NCBI GenBank assembly: GCA_021495925.1
Contig: JAKEKT010000012.1
Span: 310,001 to 374,000 of the forward strand
Source of the DNA: Diplodia intermedia
Taxonomy: Eukaryota; Ascomycota; Dothideomycetes; Botryosphaeriales; Botryosphaeriaceae
Direction: 5' to 3'
DNA: 64,000 bases
The notes under the pieces were generated by a model that did not search any database, was not told the DNA's origin, and was given only the letters and a program-made list of their open reading frames with translations. The position numbers were made by a program, and so were the translations under genes. The first letter of the stretch is position 1, and the number at the start of each line of letters is the position of its first letter. This document shows, piece after piece, positions 45,964 to 58,680 of the stretch.

Positions 45964-47826
45964 ACAGCTTCTGGAACACACGCTCAAGGAAGTCAAGATC
46001 CTCGCGTCCGTACATCTTCCGCTCAATCTTGAACGTCCTGAACGTAGCCCAAGCGTGGACTGGAGGATTGACGTCGCCAAAGTTCCATTCGTAGGCAGGC
46101 AGCTGACCGTTCGGGTGCATGTACCACTCGCGTGTGAACAGATCCATCTGTTTCTTCGCGAAGTCAGGGTCAATCATGGCCAGCGTAATGCAGTGGAAAG
46201 CGCTGTCCCAAGCAGCGAAGAAGGGATATTCCCACGAATCAGGCATCGACAGGATATCGTCCAGGTACATGTGTTTCCAGTGCTGGTTGCGGATCTCTTT
46301 CCTGCTCGCGGGAGGAGGGGGCATATCAGGGTCACCGTTCGCCCACTCATCCCAGATGAAGTGGTAGTGCTGCTTGCACCACATCATGCCCGCGAAAGCC
46401 TGGCGCTGGATGTTGCGAAGATCTTCGGCCATGGGCAAGGGGTTGATGCGGTAGTAGAACTCATCGGCTTCGATCCGGCGCTGCTCGACGATATCGTCAA
46501 AAAGTTCTTCATCGAGATAACCATCGTTTCTCTTGGATAGTCTGAAACGGACGACAGCGCACTCTCCGGGCGGAACTCCGTCACCCTCGTCGAAGGCATA
46601 CCATGCAGCTGCCTTTGTTCCAATGTTGTCGGGATTGACAGCAGCCACATTCTCGTCGCAGATGCGCTCATGGATACCATCCTTGGTATACTGCGTCTTG
46701 TTCTCTGTTTTCCAGAGCTTCTTGAAATTGGTGTCGTTGTCGGTGAAGAGGAGCTGGGGCTGGACGTCCTCGCCGCTTGCACCATAGCCTGGCGAAGGTG
46801 ACAATTGGAAGTACCTCTCGCCTATCTTGTGGTGTTTAGACATGGCAGTTGTCTGGCCAACCTTCTGGATGCTCGGCTTCTTGTCCGGCGACTGACGGCC
46901 CCACGCCCAGGTGTTTCTGAAGAAAACGTGGGGCACAATGTGGAGCGGCGCAGCTTCGGGGCCACGGTTGTAAGCCGTAACTCGGAAGAGAAGCTCATCC
47001 TCATCATCAGCTTCCTTCGCCGTTTCAATGAATATGTCCCAGTATCTGTCGTCGTCGAAAACGCCAGTGTCCACAATGTTGTACTCGCGATCGAGTCGGC
47101 CGCGTCTCGCGTTCTCCTTGATGAGGTCGTCGTAGGGGAATCGGCGCTGCGGGTACTTGTAAAGGAACTTCATGTAAGAGTGCTGCGAACGATTAGCTTC
47201 CTGTCACCTCTTAGGCCTTGGCTAGAATTCATACGGTGGGTGTGTTGTCCAGGTGGAAATGCGCCTCTTTGACCGACTCGCCGTGGTTGCCCTGGGGATT
47301 CGAGAGGCCGAAGAGTCGCTCCTTGAGAAAATCACTACCACAAGTCAGTACCGCTCAGAGCGTTTGCATCTTGAAACGTACTCTTTCTCGTTCCAGAACG
47401 CAAAGGTAATGTTCTGAAGGCCGTGGGTGTCGGAAACACCAGCAATTCCGTCTTCGCCCCAACGATACGCGCGGGAGCGAGACATGTCATGCGAGAAATC
47501 TGTGAAACGATGTCAGCAGATGTCAATTGGGTCCAATTGGGGCAAACTTACGGCTCCATGCATCTCCGTCATGGCTAGAAGCCTGCAGTCAGCAACCAAC
47601 TCTCAATTGTCCTTGGGGGACAAACTCACGAGTAATCCTCGCGAACTGCGGCAAGTCAGCTGGAATTCGAGCAAAAATGGCGGGTCAATGGGTGCTTACC
47701 GGTAGCCCATTGCCTCTCGGCAACGTAAGGGCCCCATTTCTTCCAGTAGCGCTCGCGGTGGCGGTCCTCTTTCAGCCGCTTCTCCTCTTCACAGAGGTAC
47801 TCTTGGTGTCCGTCGACGATGACCAT
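44447..47826 (-). CDS. GH63-like glucosidase (cytosolic, substrate unknown)
   Basis: Glycoside hydrolase with the (alpha/alpha)6 barrel of the GH63/MOGS-C clan. Six exons: 47826-47700, 47645-47630 (16 nt), 47574-47552 (23 nt), 47499-47382, 47334-47235, 47182-44447; 1039 aa. The phases fit and the two microexons encode VREDYS and HDGDAWS, giving a continuous run into FSHDMSRSRAYRWGEDGI. Barrel motifs are WEYPFFAAWDSAFHCITLAM and NGQLPAYEWNFGDVNPPVHAW (acid candidates). WRGPIWMAVNFLL and WFHEFFDGDTGRGLGASHQ follow towards the end, typical of the family. No signal peptide is seen, unlike ER processing glucosidase I, so a cytosolic role in glucoside or storage-sugar metabolism is more likely. The C-terminal 130 residues are disordered and charged. 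Fungal and bacterial relatives are mostly annotated only as GH63 proteins. Confidence 0.87.
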
Positions 47827-49345
47827 GGTTGCTGGCGGGAAGAATGCAGAAGTTCGAAGCTGCGAGTACAAAGGCTGGCGGTAATTGAAAGCAGTGAGCG
47901 GTGAAGCGCTGGCAAGCGGAACAAGCAGCAGCTAGCCCAAGGAAGGCGGGCGCTGATCTAATGTGCAATGCAAGCGAGATGTGGAGAAAAGTGAAGGAAG
48001 TGTGTAGTGAAGAATACTGCCACAGCGCGAAGATGTCCGAGGAAGTGCTGCTGCTGGGAGCGCGGGGAGTTGGATTGAGGGAAGATAAAGCGGCGCCGGG
48101 AGCGATGAAGGTTTTGTTGCATGCAGGAACAGTAGTAGCAAAGCGGACTAGCATGGCCGCGGTTTCCTTATCGCAAACAAGCCAGAAACCAGTCCAGCGC
48201 CGGCTGTCAGCGCGCGCCCGGGCGTGCAGCTACCGGTCGGCGCGGGGAGGCAGCGGCGAGCGTGCAGGCATTGCGTGTCAAAGCGCGGTAAGCTTCCCGC
48301 AGGCGCGGGCGACGCGCTCAGCCTGTCGTCGCACACCTTTCTCGCGCAACGCGCGCCCGCCAACAACAAATGCCCCGCGCGGAAATCGTTGAGAGCGGTG
48401 GGCACGCATGTGCACCATTGGCGATTGACAGTCTCGACAACGGTTGATCAGCAAGGCGTCCGAGCGGCCGGCGCAAGAGCCGCCACCGCATCATTGCCCA
48501 CCCGCCCCTCCGCCCGCAAGCACCGCAGCCTGCCCGCTGCTCGCGCCCCAGAGCGCAAACTCGCTCTCCAGACATCCAAGTCCCCACCAAACGTTCCCCG
48601 CCCTGCTGTGTTGTCCGCGCGCGACCCGTACACGCCGCGGGCGCGCCGAGACGATCCAAGGATTCCCGCCGTCTCCTTTTCTGCATTTCGGACTCGTGTC
48701 ATAAAAGCACGCGGCCCCAGTGATGCGTGTTGGCCGGGCTTCCGCGTCGTGCTGTGCGTCTCCCTGACCGCCTGCTCCAGACATGCAGCTTCTGCCTCGA
48801 ACATGAATCGCATGGTGTTTTATGTCCTATCGTCGCTTCTACTTCCGCATCCTAGACTAGACTCCGACTCAATTTCGGTTGCGCTTTAGATCCGTACTAG
48901 CGGGGAAATCGCGCGGAGGTGCTTCAGCAGTCACTGCCGGTGAACTAGAAGATGACGTAGCCGATGTGTTTTCTGTCTCTATCTCTGCACGTCCGCACGT
49001 GCGCACGCAGGGCTCTGTATCCACTCTCACTTGATCGTAATTAGGCGAGATATGCACGAAGCACTTCCAAGATGGGCAGGTAACGTCTTAACCGCTGTGA
49101 ATTTAACCCAACTCCATCGTCCCATAGTCAACTTCGTAAATTAGGTATACAAACAAGAATGTCAGAGTTGCAGGAAAGAGCAAAAGCCATCGACCAACCA
49201 CCAAATCCATGCCCGCTAGTATGCATCCGCCATTGCCCTTAACCTGCCATGTGCATGCGCCCGAGAACGCCCAGAAAAAGGCCCTGCCAATATGCCCTGT
49301 TGAAGTCGGGAAATTTGTAGAAAAGTCAAGCTATGCCGATCCTGC
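47827..49345. other. Intergenic region between the GH63-like gene and MOB1
   Basis: About 1.5 kb, GC-rich from 48.1 to 48.8 kb. Open frames on both strands overlap each other and lack motifs. Promoter of the glucosidase gene and 3' flank of MOB1. Confidence 0.55.
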
Positions 49346-50698
49346 TCAGTCGCTCTTGAGCATGCTCTCAACCAGATCACCCAGAGGTCCCCAGTAGTCC
49401 CTGCTTCCCTGGTTCAGCTGATGCTCGTCGACGAACAAGACGTAGTGCTTGAAGCTGGTGTTGAGATGCGGCTCCAGACCAAGGGCGATGATGACAGGGT
49501 AGTGGTGGCAGTAGATGTGCGCGTAGACGCGGTAGAGACGCTTGAAGAGTTGACGGATCAAGGCAGGGAACTGCTTGGGAAAAGCAACACCGATGCGAGA
49601 GGGGAACATGGACTCGTTATCGACGTTGGACTGGACCCAGGCCATTAGGTGCTCAATGTACTCTGGGGCGGGCATCTTCGTCGGCTTCTTGTAGTTCTCG
49701 GAGTCTTGCCAGAGGTACTCGAATCTAGCATGCGTCAGCGATGTCAGTGGAACCCAGATTTCCACTGCGTACTCATCGGTCGCCTTCATCTCGGGGCAGC
49801 TCTGCGGCGAGCAGAACTCCGTTATGGCGCCGTAGATCAAGTTGATCTGGTTGTAGAAATCGACAACTGCAAAGGGCACAACGATTAGTCCCCCTCCACA
49901 TGCCCTCTACACCGACGTCGGTCCCGGTTGTCATAACAACGCACCATTCACGGCCAGCCATTCGCCCAAATCCTCTCCCTCTGGCAGCTGCACTGCCTTG
50001 CGCAGACTGCCACTACCAAGAGTCGCTTCGGCAAACTGCTTCAGCTGCCATGAACTGGTGCCACGCTTGCCCTCCTTGGCGCGGAATGCAGCAGTGCCGC
50101 CATTACCGGTACGGCCGACCCTGTTGTTGCTACTAGCCAGGAAGAGAGTGTTAGCCTCGGCATTCCCGAATTGATTTCCAACATGGTTGTGCGGACGTCT
50201 CGGAGGACGGGAGCTCTTAAGAATTCCCCGGCGAGGCGCGGGGTTTTCATGTGCGCGCATGGGGATGCGAGATTGCATGTCGGGCACCGCTGTCGGCTGT
50301 GGGATCGGGCCTAAAGGCAGGTTGGGCGGAGCGGAGCAGCGAGGCGAGAGCAGCGCATGAAGGTTGCTGCGCAAAGCCTCGCCAAACGCCTTTTGTAGGG
50401 GACTGGAGTAAACACCGCACGGCAGTGTCGGCGGGGTGTACCCCAGATGCGCCCGGTGCCAATATGCGTCGTCCCAGCAGCCGGCGTCGCGGCGCACCGG
50501 CACGCCGCTATCGGGCGCCCCAAGCGCGCAATCTCGCGGGTCGGCACGTATACATGGCGCGGGAGCGGATGGAGGCAAAGTAAAAACGGGCGGAAGGGGT
50601 TTCGGATCGGAGGGAAATGAGGGGAACGGGCTGTGGTGGAACGATGGCTGCGACGGAGAGGGGAAGTGGACGAACATGGTTGTAATGAAGGAAGTCAT
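49346..50698 (-). CDS. MOB1 kinase activator (mitotic exit/septation)
   Basis: MOB1 binds and activates NDR/LATS-type kinases (Dbf2/Sid2) for mitotic exit and septation. Four exons: 50698-50676 (23 nt), 50132-49945, 49866-49773, 49724-49346; 227 aa. The spliced start reads MTSFITTISNNRVGR, like other fungal Mob1 N-termini. It is followed by KRGTSSWQLKQFAEATLGSG, KLPEGED-type QLPEGEDLGEWLAVN, FYNQINLIYGAITEFC, CPEMKATDEFEYLW, and the zinc-site region YRVYAHIYCHHYP. The rest follows the family to DLVESMLKSD. The first intron is 543 nt, far longer than its neighbours. It is a multiple of three and has no in-frame stop, so retention would give an N-terminally extended protein of about 408 aa. Confidence 0.92.
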
Positions 50699-51707
50699 AT
50701 TGCTCGCGCGGCGGGCACGGGGGTCGACTATATGCAGGTCGACGAGGAACGAGATCTGTAGATTGTATTAGCATTCCAAGGTTACCACAGCCGAGCCGGT
50801 AAGGCAGCGGGAATGGAGGGGCGGTTGCTCTACCAGCGAAGGAGGCGCGGGATAAGTGGCGGCAAGCGGAAGCTTTTGGCGGGCCGTGTGGGCGTGCTGC
50901 AGGTTGCCGGAAGGACTACAGCGGTTGTGGAGCCAAGGGTGCTGGAGTGAGGAAGATGTTGAACGGGTTCTGTCGCAGCCCTGGCATTGGGCGTAAACAA
51001 CGCTAGCGCGGGCGGTGAGACGTCAGCCCGGCGCATCGTGGGGCATCCAGGCTCCGATCGTCTGCCTAGCGGATCGCCCGCGCAAACGCCCCTCATCAGC
51101 TTGCGCAAATACGCAAATATAGCTTGCAACTCTACCGCTGCGTTTCAGCTGGCAACTTTTGTTTTCACATCACCACTGCCGCGATTGGCTCGTCGTACTT
51201 CAGCCAAACGCCACTCGCTCGATCCAGGCCGTAGCGCCCCGCACTCCCTCACTTTGTCACACCAATCTAAAATTATCTCCCGCGCAGCAACCCACGGTTA
51301 ACGTAATCATGATTCAGTGGAGACCTCGTTCGCAGGGTTTCCCAACAGCCCCATTTCGGAGAGTACTAGCGCAGTAACTCCCGCATGGCAACTGCATGCG
51401 ATTTCCCGGTCGTCTTCACAATGTGCAGGCCGTCGCAATGAGAAAACTATTACAAAATCCAATCCATGTAGTCGTTGCAAATAAGGTATCGACATCCCCA
51501 ACAACAGTTCATACAAAAAAAAGTCGCCCAAGGCCCTCTCTTCATCGCAACCCAACAAGGGCGTCGCCATGGCGAGGGGGTATCAGACCATCGAAAGAGA
51601 GAGTATCGTCCACAGGATCGATAAGAAAACTACATCGCGGGCATCTTTCAACATTAAGCGCTCCCGAGACTTTTCCAGACCCGCATCCACTTGAACGCAC
51701 AGGATAT
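50699..51707. other. Intergenic region between MOB1 and the MFS gene
   Basis: MOB1 promoter and 3' flank of the transporter gene. No gene is supported. Confidence 0.55.
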
Positions 51708-53826
51708 CTAGTGGCCATTCCGGGCCTCTACGCTCTTTGATCCAGGACGCTCATCGCCGGCCAGGTCCTCCGGGTCGCCAACAGCGTGAACATCTTCTTG
51801 CTGGTACAGAATCTCGGGCTCGACCTTTCGCCTGAGGATGTAGCGATTGAAAAAGTACGGGATCTGGCGAGCGCCGTAGGCAGCGTGCCTCCTGGTGGGC
51901 ACGCTGAAGACTTGGTCAAGCTCTTCAAGTGTCTTGCCTTTGGTCTCCGGCATGAAAAAGAGGACGAGGAAGAAACCGACGACGTTCCATGCGGCGTACC
52001 AGCCAAACGCCCCCTGGGGTGTGAAAGCAGCTTGGAGCGAAGGCCAGGTAATCGAAAGGACAAAGTTGAAGAACCACGTCGTGGCCGTCGCAAGCGACAT
52101 TCCGTACGCACGCACATACAGCGGATAAGCTTCAGCGGAATATGTGAACGGCACCGGACCCTCGCCAGGAGAGTAGACAATACCAAACAGGTAAATCCCC
52201 AGAGCAATCAGACCGACACGCGCCTGCTTAGCCGAGCCTTCGTCGGAGATGAAGAAACACATGCCGGTGAAGAGCAGGAAGATCGCCATGAGCGGAAAAG
52301 TTGTGAGCAGAAGGTTCCGCCGGCCAAACGTATCGATCGTATAGATGGCCGGGATCGCGAACGTGAAGTTGATGATTCCGAAGCCGAGGGAGGCGGCCAG
52401 AGCGGAAATCGAGGAGAAGCCGCTGTCGCGGAAAATAGAGGACGAGTAATAGGCGATCACGTTCACGCCACAGAACTGCAGGGTGTGAGTCTTCGGCCTG
52501 CTAATTCGAGCGAGAGGAAGCTTACCTGCTGCATAAACATGACGATCTCCGAGGCAATCATAGCACGTCTGTTGCGCGGTACGGTGACGAGCTCCTTGAG
52601 CTTGCTCTGGCCAATCTTCATGGTCTCTTCGGCCTTCAGGAGCTCGGCCATATAGAACAGGTCGCGGGCAGCTTGGACTTTGTTGTAGCGCAGTGTGCAC
52701 ATGGCGTGGAAGGCGGCAGCGTGGCGGCCCTTGCTGAGATACCAACGAGGCGACTCTGGGCACAGGAAGACGAAGCAGCAAACCACGACGGCCGGGAGCA
52801 TAGCGGATGCCATCATCAGACGCCAGTTCAGCCCGGTGGCGGCAGCAGTGTCAGGAACCTCGTACAGTGCAAGATCGGCAACGTAACCAAGCATGATTCC
52901 GAAGGCGGTCCACTGCACAGCCGTTAGCACTGAGATAGCCAGGAAACTGAAAGCTTCAACGCACCATTTGCCACTGCATGACAAGAGCACCACGAATTGC
53001 CGGAGGGGTGCATTCTGCGGCGTAAATTGGGACCGTCGCGGATTTGGGACCGATACCGAAGCCGAGCATAAAGCGGGCCACAAACATGTGCCACCAAGTG
53101 TTGACGAAGCCCTGCCAGAAGCAGGCAATGGCAGAGAAGAGGCAAGTGATGAAGATTGTGCCACGACGACCGAACCAGTTGTTGTACGGAACAGTCAGCC
53201 AGCAACCGATTAAAGAGCAGCAAAGATACGGGGCAGAGTTGACGAGTCCAGTTAGCCAGGTTGAGCGCGCCTCGCCTTCATTGTCAATGCCGAATTGTGG
53301 AGTGTAGAAGAGTTGTGCGCCGTTGACGACAGTCTCATCTATGAAACGTGAGTCAGTTAACCAACCGCCTCGGCGGGGGCTCAATGTACGTACCCATTCC
53401 CTGAACTGCGGCACAAACAGAACAGCAGACGATGACAATGTACAAAGTCTTCGGTTGAGACCATTTGTTGGTGAACTCATGGTACAGTGTTGAAACCTCC
53501 TCTTCGGATAGGGTATCGGTGCCCAGACGGTCGTAAGACAATGGGTCCTGAGCGAGGATGGCGCCGATTTCAAAAGCGCGGATGTCCTCGGGCTCGGCCA
53601 GCGCGTGTTCCAGCGCGTAATCCCGGCCCTTCTTCTCCAGCTGGGGACGAGTATATCCAGCTAGAGGGTTGGCCAATTTGGCATTGGCATTGCGGCGGGC
53701 TCGGTCCGCAGCCGACATATAAGTACTACTGACAACAGAGGCATTGCGAGCGCCTTGGCTTTGGCTGCGCTCGGCATCTTCCTTGAAGGCGGTGTCGCCT
53801 TCCGAAGAGTGCTTTTCTCCGGACAT
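51708..53826 (-). CDS. MFS sugar porter (inositol/hexose transporter type)
   Basis: Proton-coupled or facilitative sugar transporter of the plasma membrane. Exons 53826-53394, 53338-52965, 52912-52526, 52475-51708; 653 aa, about 12 membrane segments. Sugar-porter signatures are all visible: WFGRRGTIF (loop 2-3), ARFMLGFGIGPKSATVPIYA, PESPRWYLSKGRH after segment 6, DTFGRRNLLL (loop 8-9), and PETKGKTLEELDQVF after segment 12. The long cytosolic N-terminus (about 135 residues before the first segment) and the phrase DETVVNGAQLFYTPQFGI place it with fungal transporters annotated as myo-inositol/polyol type. The transported sugar is not determined. The first ATG, MSGEKHSSEG, was taken at 53826 because the codon nine bases upstream is TTG. 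Confidence 0.92.
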
Positions 53827-56800
53827 GCTGGGCAAGCTTGGCGGGGGAAAAGCTCGGGAGTCCGGGCGATAGTTGAAGCTTGTGGTTTCTATTCGACACG
53901 TTAGATGTTTGTGGCACGGCGACGAGGGGTCGGCTTACCGTTGCGTCGTCACAGGCAGTGTTGTCCGCTACTGATCAGGAAGAATTGCTGATCAGGGGGA
54001 GGATAGACACATGAGCGGCTTGTTTGGGATCAAACAGAGCAACAGACGTGGAGTTCGGAACAGTGCCGGGAGGAGGAGCAAAAGACGAGGACAAGCTGCC
54101 GCGCCGCGGGGGAGGGGTGCATTAAGAGCTGCAAGCAATGCATGGCGGAGAAGACGGCTTACCACGGCAGGCGCCGCTGACGGACTCAGGCGGAGGGCAA
54201 TGTCGCGATGCCCAGGGTTCACGCTGCTTCCCCGCGACGGGCTAGCCTCAATTTCCTCTGCAACGACAGGACTGGCCAACGGCGATCGCCCACGCCTTCG
54301 CTGCCACTCCATTTGCCGTGCTCCAAACGGTTCTCGACGGCTAATGGGACGCCTGCCCGCTGCAGCCACGGCAGCTCGGCCAGCAATGACATCAGCCAGG
54401 CGCGTTGCCCAGCGCTCTGATGCCCCCCGCCGGCTTGTCTGCTGACTCCCGCCGCACCCAGGCGGCACACAGCACGAATCCTTCAGGCAGCGGACGGTGC
54501 TGTGGCGCCAAGGCAGACTGCGCGGTGGGGCAGCGAGGGCTCCTGGTGCTTGGACGACAACCCGGGCCAATCCCACGTGTGTAAGCGTCAGTGCTGATCG
54601 GCGTTTGTTTGCCTTCTGTCCATGGGGCTCCCACGCTTCTCCGCACTCGAGTCAGCCCTCGACAGGCCCGTGAGACATGGAGAAGCCAGTTCCTCGACGA
54701 GGCCGCCCGCGCTCCCGCGCTTCCGGCGTCCTTGGGCGACACCGGTGAGCAGGCAGCGAATGTCTCCAGCTCTTGCGCTGGTAAACATGCCGTGGAAATG
54801 CAGCCTCGTGGCAGAGGGTTGCACAGTGCTAAACACGCGGCATCCAGCGTCGAGGTTGCAGCGACCAGCGATCGGCCGTTATGGCTTGCGGCGTGGCTTG
54901 CCCTTGGCAGTCAGCCGAGGCGCCTCTTTCGTCATGGGCAGGGCTGCAGTCACGGCGCCGAGAGGGAGCACGGGTGAAATGCCTCGTTTCGCGGGATCAT
55001 TTCTTCAATGTCGGTCGGTTTAGAGCCGAGCAGGAGGCTCGAAGTCCCGGTAGGCGGTCAGTCCATCTCGGTAGTGCAGCTGTAGGCCGACCGCAAAACC
55101 CGGGCCTGGGGCCCCGCGATGGGGACGACGCTGCAGTGGGGAGTGGGGGGTGTGGGCCGCCCAAAGCGCGTCGTAGACACCGGCCATCGCTTTTTGCATC
55201 CACTGCCCTTCGCACTCGTCTCCGCCTCCCAGTTGGCTACTGTCACGCCGCTCGCTCCTGGTTCGTCTGTGCCACGTTGCGTGTCCCCTCTGTCTTCTCC
55301 GCTTCCGCCTTGCCGCCTGCGGAGTTGGGTGAGATTCGCACCATCCTGCTGGCGACCGCGGACGGACCAGGCCAATGAAACCCAGTTGCCACCACCTTCT
55401 TTACCGGATGGCATGCCTCCGAGCCACCGAGCACCGGTCTCCTGGATCCGCTTAGGGCCTACCTTTGCTGCCTGGAACACAGAACCTGCGTCGGCAACAC
55501 TCCAGTCGCTACCTCGTCGTACTGCTTGGCCGCACAAGGCCGTTGCCCGCAGCCTGTTGCCCGCAGCTGACTTGTACCGCTTCGCCGATGAGCCTGGCCC
55601 TCGCAAGCCTCACTGGCGGGCAACACTTCTGCCTCGTCTGATTGAGCTCGGCCGTGCACCCTCGGCCAGGCCTCCCGAGATCACCTTGTCTGTGTGTTCA
55701 TGACGACAGTGGAGCCGAAGATAAGAGTTATAGCCCAAGTATACCAAGACAAAACGCTTGGACCCGCCCGCGCCGGTCGCCCCCAGTACCTCTTGTCTTG
55801 ACCGCAGCCCGGTGCCGCCTGAGTCAGATCGATCGACCGCCCGCTCTGCCATTCTAGCGCCACTGTGAACGACGAAAAGGCCTCAGGTGCACTATTGTTT
55901 TGGGAGACGATTCTCCCTCACGAACGTCGGGATGAAGGACGAGGGCAAGGAGGCTGGTTACCCATTGCACACTGCAGGCTATCAGGAAAAGTAGCTGAAG
56001 CAATTCTTCCGGCCCATCTGCCAAGTAACTCGTCACAATCGGTTTCGCGTTCATCAAGGAGGTCAGCAACGGAACGCGCACTGCTTCTACGGATACAATA
56101 CCAGATCTGAGTTATGGCCGACCACCAGTGGCTTTGCGTGCCGTCATGCGTTCCCCACACGGGAACCACTGCCGCTCAACCCGATCAGAGCGGCCAACCA
56201 AGTCTCTGAGCTGCACGTGAGATTAAAGCTCCGGTAGCACGCCAATAAAATGGCCGGATTAACCCCCGAGATGCCGGGCCCAGACGTAGTCGCATGGCTT
56301 CGAGATTGACCAGAGAATGACTGACGCCTGCCCGCGCTTCTGGATGCAGATGGTCATGTATGGTGGACGTGCTTTCATTTCACAGCATCAGTCAAGATAA
56401 GAAACCCTGGAGGAAGAGGCATAGGAGTGGCTAGTGACCTTTTTTCATCCCCGGTGGCGATTCAAGAAACATCCGACCGAAGGCCTTCACATCCTCTATG
56501 CACTTATGCCAATTCCTTGCCTGAAACAAACACACCCCCCGCTAATCTTGCGGATCGCTTCTTCTGACAGGGAAGCTGTTGCAGCCAAGTACATAGCCCG
56601 AGGGTACCTGAATTGATGCTTCTCCCAGCGAGGCATCCCGATGGACTAGAATGTTTCTAGAAGCGTCCTCTCCCAGACACCGGACGGGCATTATAGCTCA
56701 TGCTGGTATATGTAGGTGAGATGCAGAAGTTACACGCAACGATCGTCGTATTCGTTGACTGATGGCTCTATCCGCTGCCTTCCGACAGATACTCCACACG

Positions 56801-57547
56801 TCCGGGATACTACGATGGGGATCCCGCGGCCAGTACGAACCCCGAAAATTCTTCGTTTCCACGTGGTCCGACTTGGGGCTACGTCACTGGACCTGGGCAA
56901 TAGTGTATTCACGAGGACCGATTACGATGCTCACTGATATCGATAGCTCGTCCATCCTTTATCAAGTGGAGGTTTGTTTACTACTATGGGAAAATCAAAA
57001 ACTTCTTGCGATTTGACGCAGCTCATGCATACATCTAGATGACTGGGTTTTAATCTTCTTTCTGCCAAACATCAATCGTCGACAATCACCCGAAAACTAA
57101 TAGCTACAAGAGTTCGTAGCATTTTCAGCGCAAGTTTGGGAGCGGTATCATTACTGGAGGAAAATACAGGAATGCATAACCTTTTGAATCTCGTAGGCAA
57201 GGACTCGTCGAATAGTGCAACCAGAAAATTACTTTCATATTGCTAACAGATGGTTTTCTATTATTGCTGATTATAGTCAACAGCGCAAAGGATGATGGAA
57301 AAGCTCGGCACGAGCGAACCGAGTGGTGCAGCTCTCAGCCAATCAGAGAAGCCCGAATGTCGGAGAAGAGGAAGTAATCACGTGCACGCTGCTGAGAAAT
57401 CGCCGCGGCGATCGACTAGCTCGGACGTCATCTTCAACATTTCGGCTGCTACCCTGACAACCTCTTCACTTCAACACCATTGTTCGTCGACGAGCCTATC
57501 CTACATTCGAAGAACACCAACCCGTCCCCGCGACAACTACATCCACC
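53827..57547. other. Gene-poor region of 3.7 kb
   Basis: GC-rich from about 54.0 to 55.8 kb, then balanced and more AT-rich up to 57.3 kb. Open frames of 80-195 codons occur on both strands in the GC-rich part but contain no recognisable motif and overlap each other. The last 100 bases before 57548 form the NFU1 promoter/leader, with a CACGTG-containing stretch near 57379. No gene is called. Confidence 0.5.
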
Positions 57548-58680
57548 ATGTCGACCTCCGCCGTGCCCAGAACGGCCATTCGCGCCCTTACCAGAGCTAG
57601 ACCCTCGACCAGCTCGCGGACAATGCAGAGGCTCGCCACAGCCAGACCTACTCAGAGATGCCTTCACCAGACGTCGTCACCCGCCTCATTCGTGTCTATC
57701 CGCCACAGACCAAGCCCATCTTCGATGCCCGCCCGCAGTGCGACACGATTCGGCGCCGTTGAGAGCCGGCGGACGATGTTCATCCAGACCGAAAACACGC
57801 CCAACCCCGACGTACGTTTTTCCCTCGGCCAACGCGCATTGTCCTATCAATGATACAAGCGATACATTGGGCAAACAGTTTGACGGAGCCTTTTGAATCG
57901 TGCAGCAGTAACTGACGGAGACACTCGACCTGCAGGCCCTCAAGTTCAACCCCAACACGCGCGTCCTGCCCGAGGACTTCCCCTCCACCTTCCTCGAGTA
58001 CATGAGCCCGCGCTCGACGCTCGCGCCGCCATACCCGTCGCCGCTGGCGGCCAACCTGTTCAACGTCGACGGCATCACCTCCGTCTTCTTCGGCGCCGAC
58101 TACATCACCGTCACCAAGGACAGCTCCGTGCCGTGGGCGCACATCAAGCCCGAGGTCTTCAGCATGATCAGCGAGTTCGTCGCCTCCGGCCAGCCCATGG
58201 TCAACGCCGCGCAGGGCACCGCTGGTGAGGGCCAGGAGAGCGGCACCGAGGACAGCCTGGCGTACAATGAGGACGACGACGACGTCGTCGGGATGATCAA
58301 GGAGCTGCTGGAGACGCGCATCAGGCCGGCGATCCAGGAGGATGGTGGCGACATCGAGTTCAGGGGGTTCCAGGACGGGATCGTCATGCTGAAGCTCAGG
58401 GGTGCTTGCCGGACCTGCGACTCTTCCACCGTAACGCTCAAGAACGGTATTGAGGCTATGTAAGTTTTCCCCCTATCCAGTGGTCGATTGCCAGCGCTGA
58501 CGCCCGAATCGGTTGTCACATTACATAACCGAAGTTACTGGCGTGGAGCAAGTCCTGGACGAGGAGGAAGAGGTTGCGTTGAAGGAGTTTGCGAAATTCG
58601 AGGAGAAGTTGCGTCAGCAGAAGGGACCGGACGCTACTGCGTCGACCGTTGGCAAGGGAAGCTTGGACACTGTTGAGTAA
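57548..58680 (+). CDS. NFU1-like mitochondrial iron-sulfur cluster scaffold
   Basis: NFU1 delivers [4Fe-4S] clusters to mitochondrial enzymes such as lipoate synthase. Exons 57548-57811, 57936-58459 and a last exon ending at 58680; about 318 aa. The N-terminal 75 residues are rich in Arg/Ser/Ala, a mitochondrial presequence. The Nfu N domain follows (MFIQTENTPNPDALKF, VFFGADYITVTKD). Then comes the NifU C-terminal domain with its CxxC cluster ligand (GACRTCDSSTVTLKNGIE). Relatives continue with a MLxHYI-type segment; here LSHYITEVTGVEQVL is present after 58512. To join it in frame, the last intron (58460-58511) would have to end in CG instead of AG. Every AG acceptor nearby shifts the frame. 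This is either an assembly error, an unusual splice site or a mutation truncating the tail after the CxxC domain. Confidence 0.88.

Noticed and set aside
49931..50698. A separate 255-codon gene upstream of MOB1
   Set aside because: Its ends are the first and second coding exons of MOB1. The middle is better explained as the long in-frame intron.
55119..55703. Plus-strand frame of 194 codons
   Set aside because: Overlapping frames of similar length exist on the other strand. There is no motif, only GC-rich DNA.
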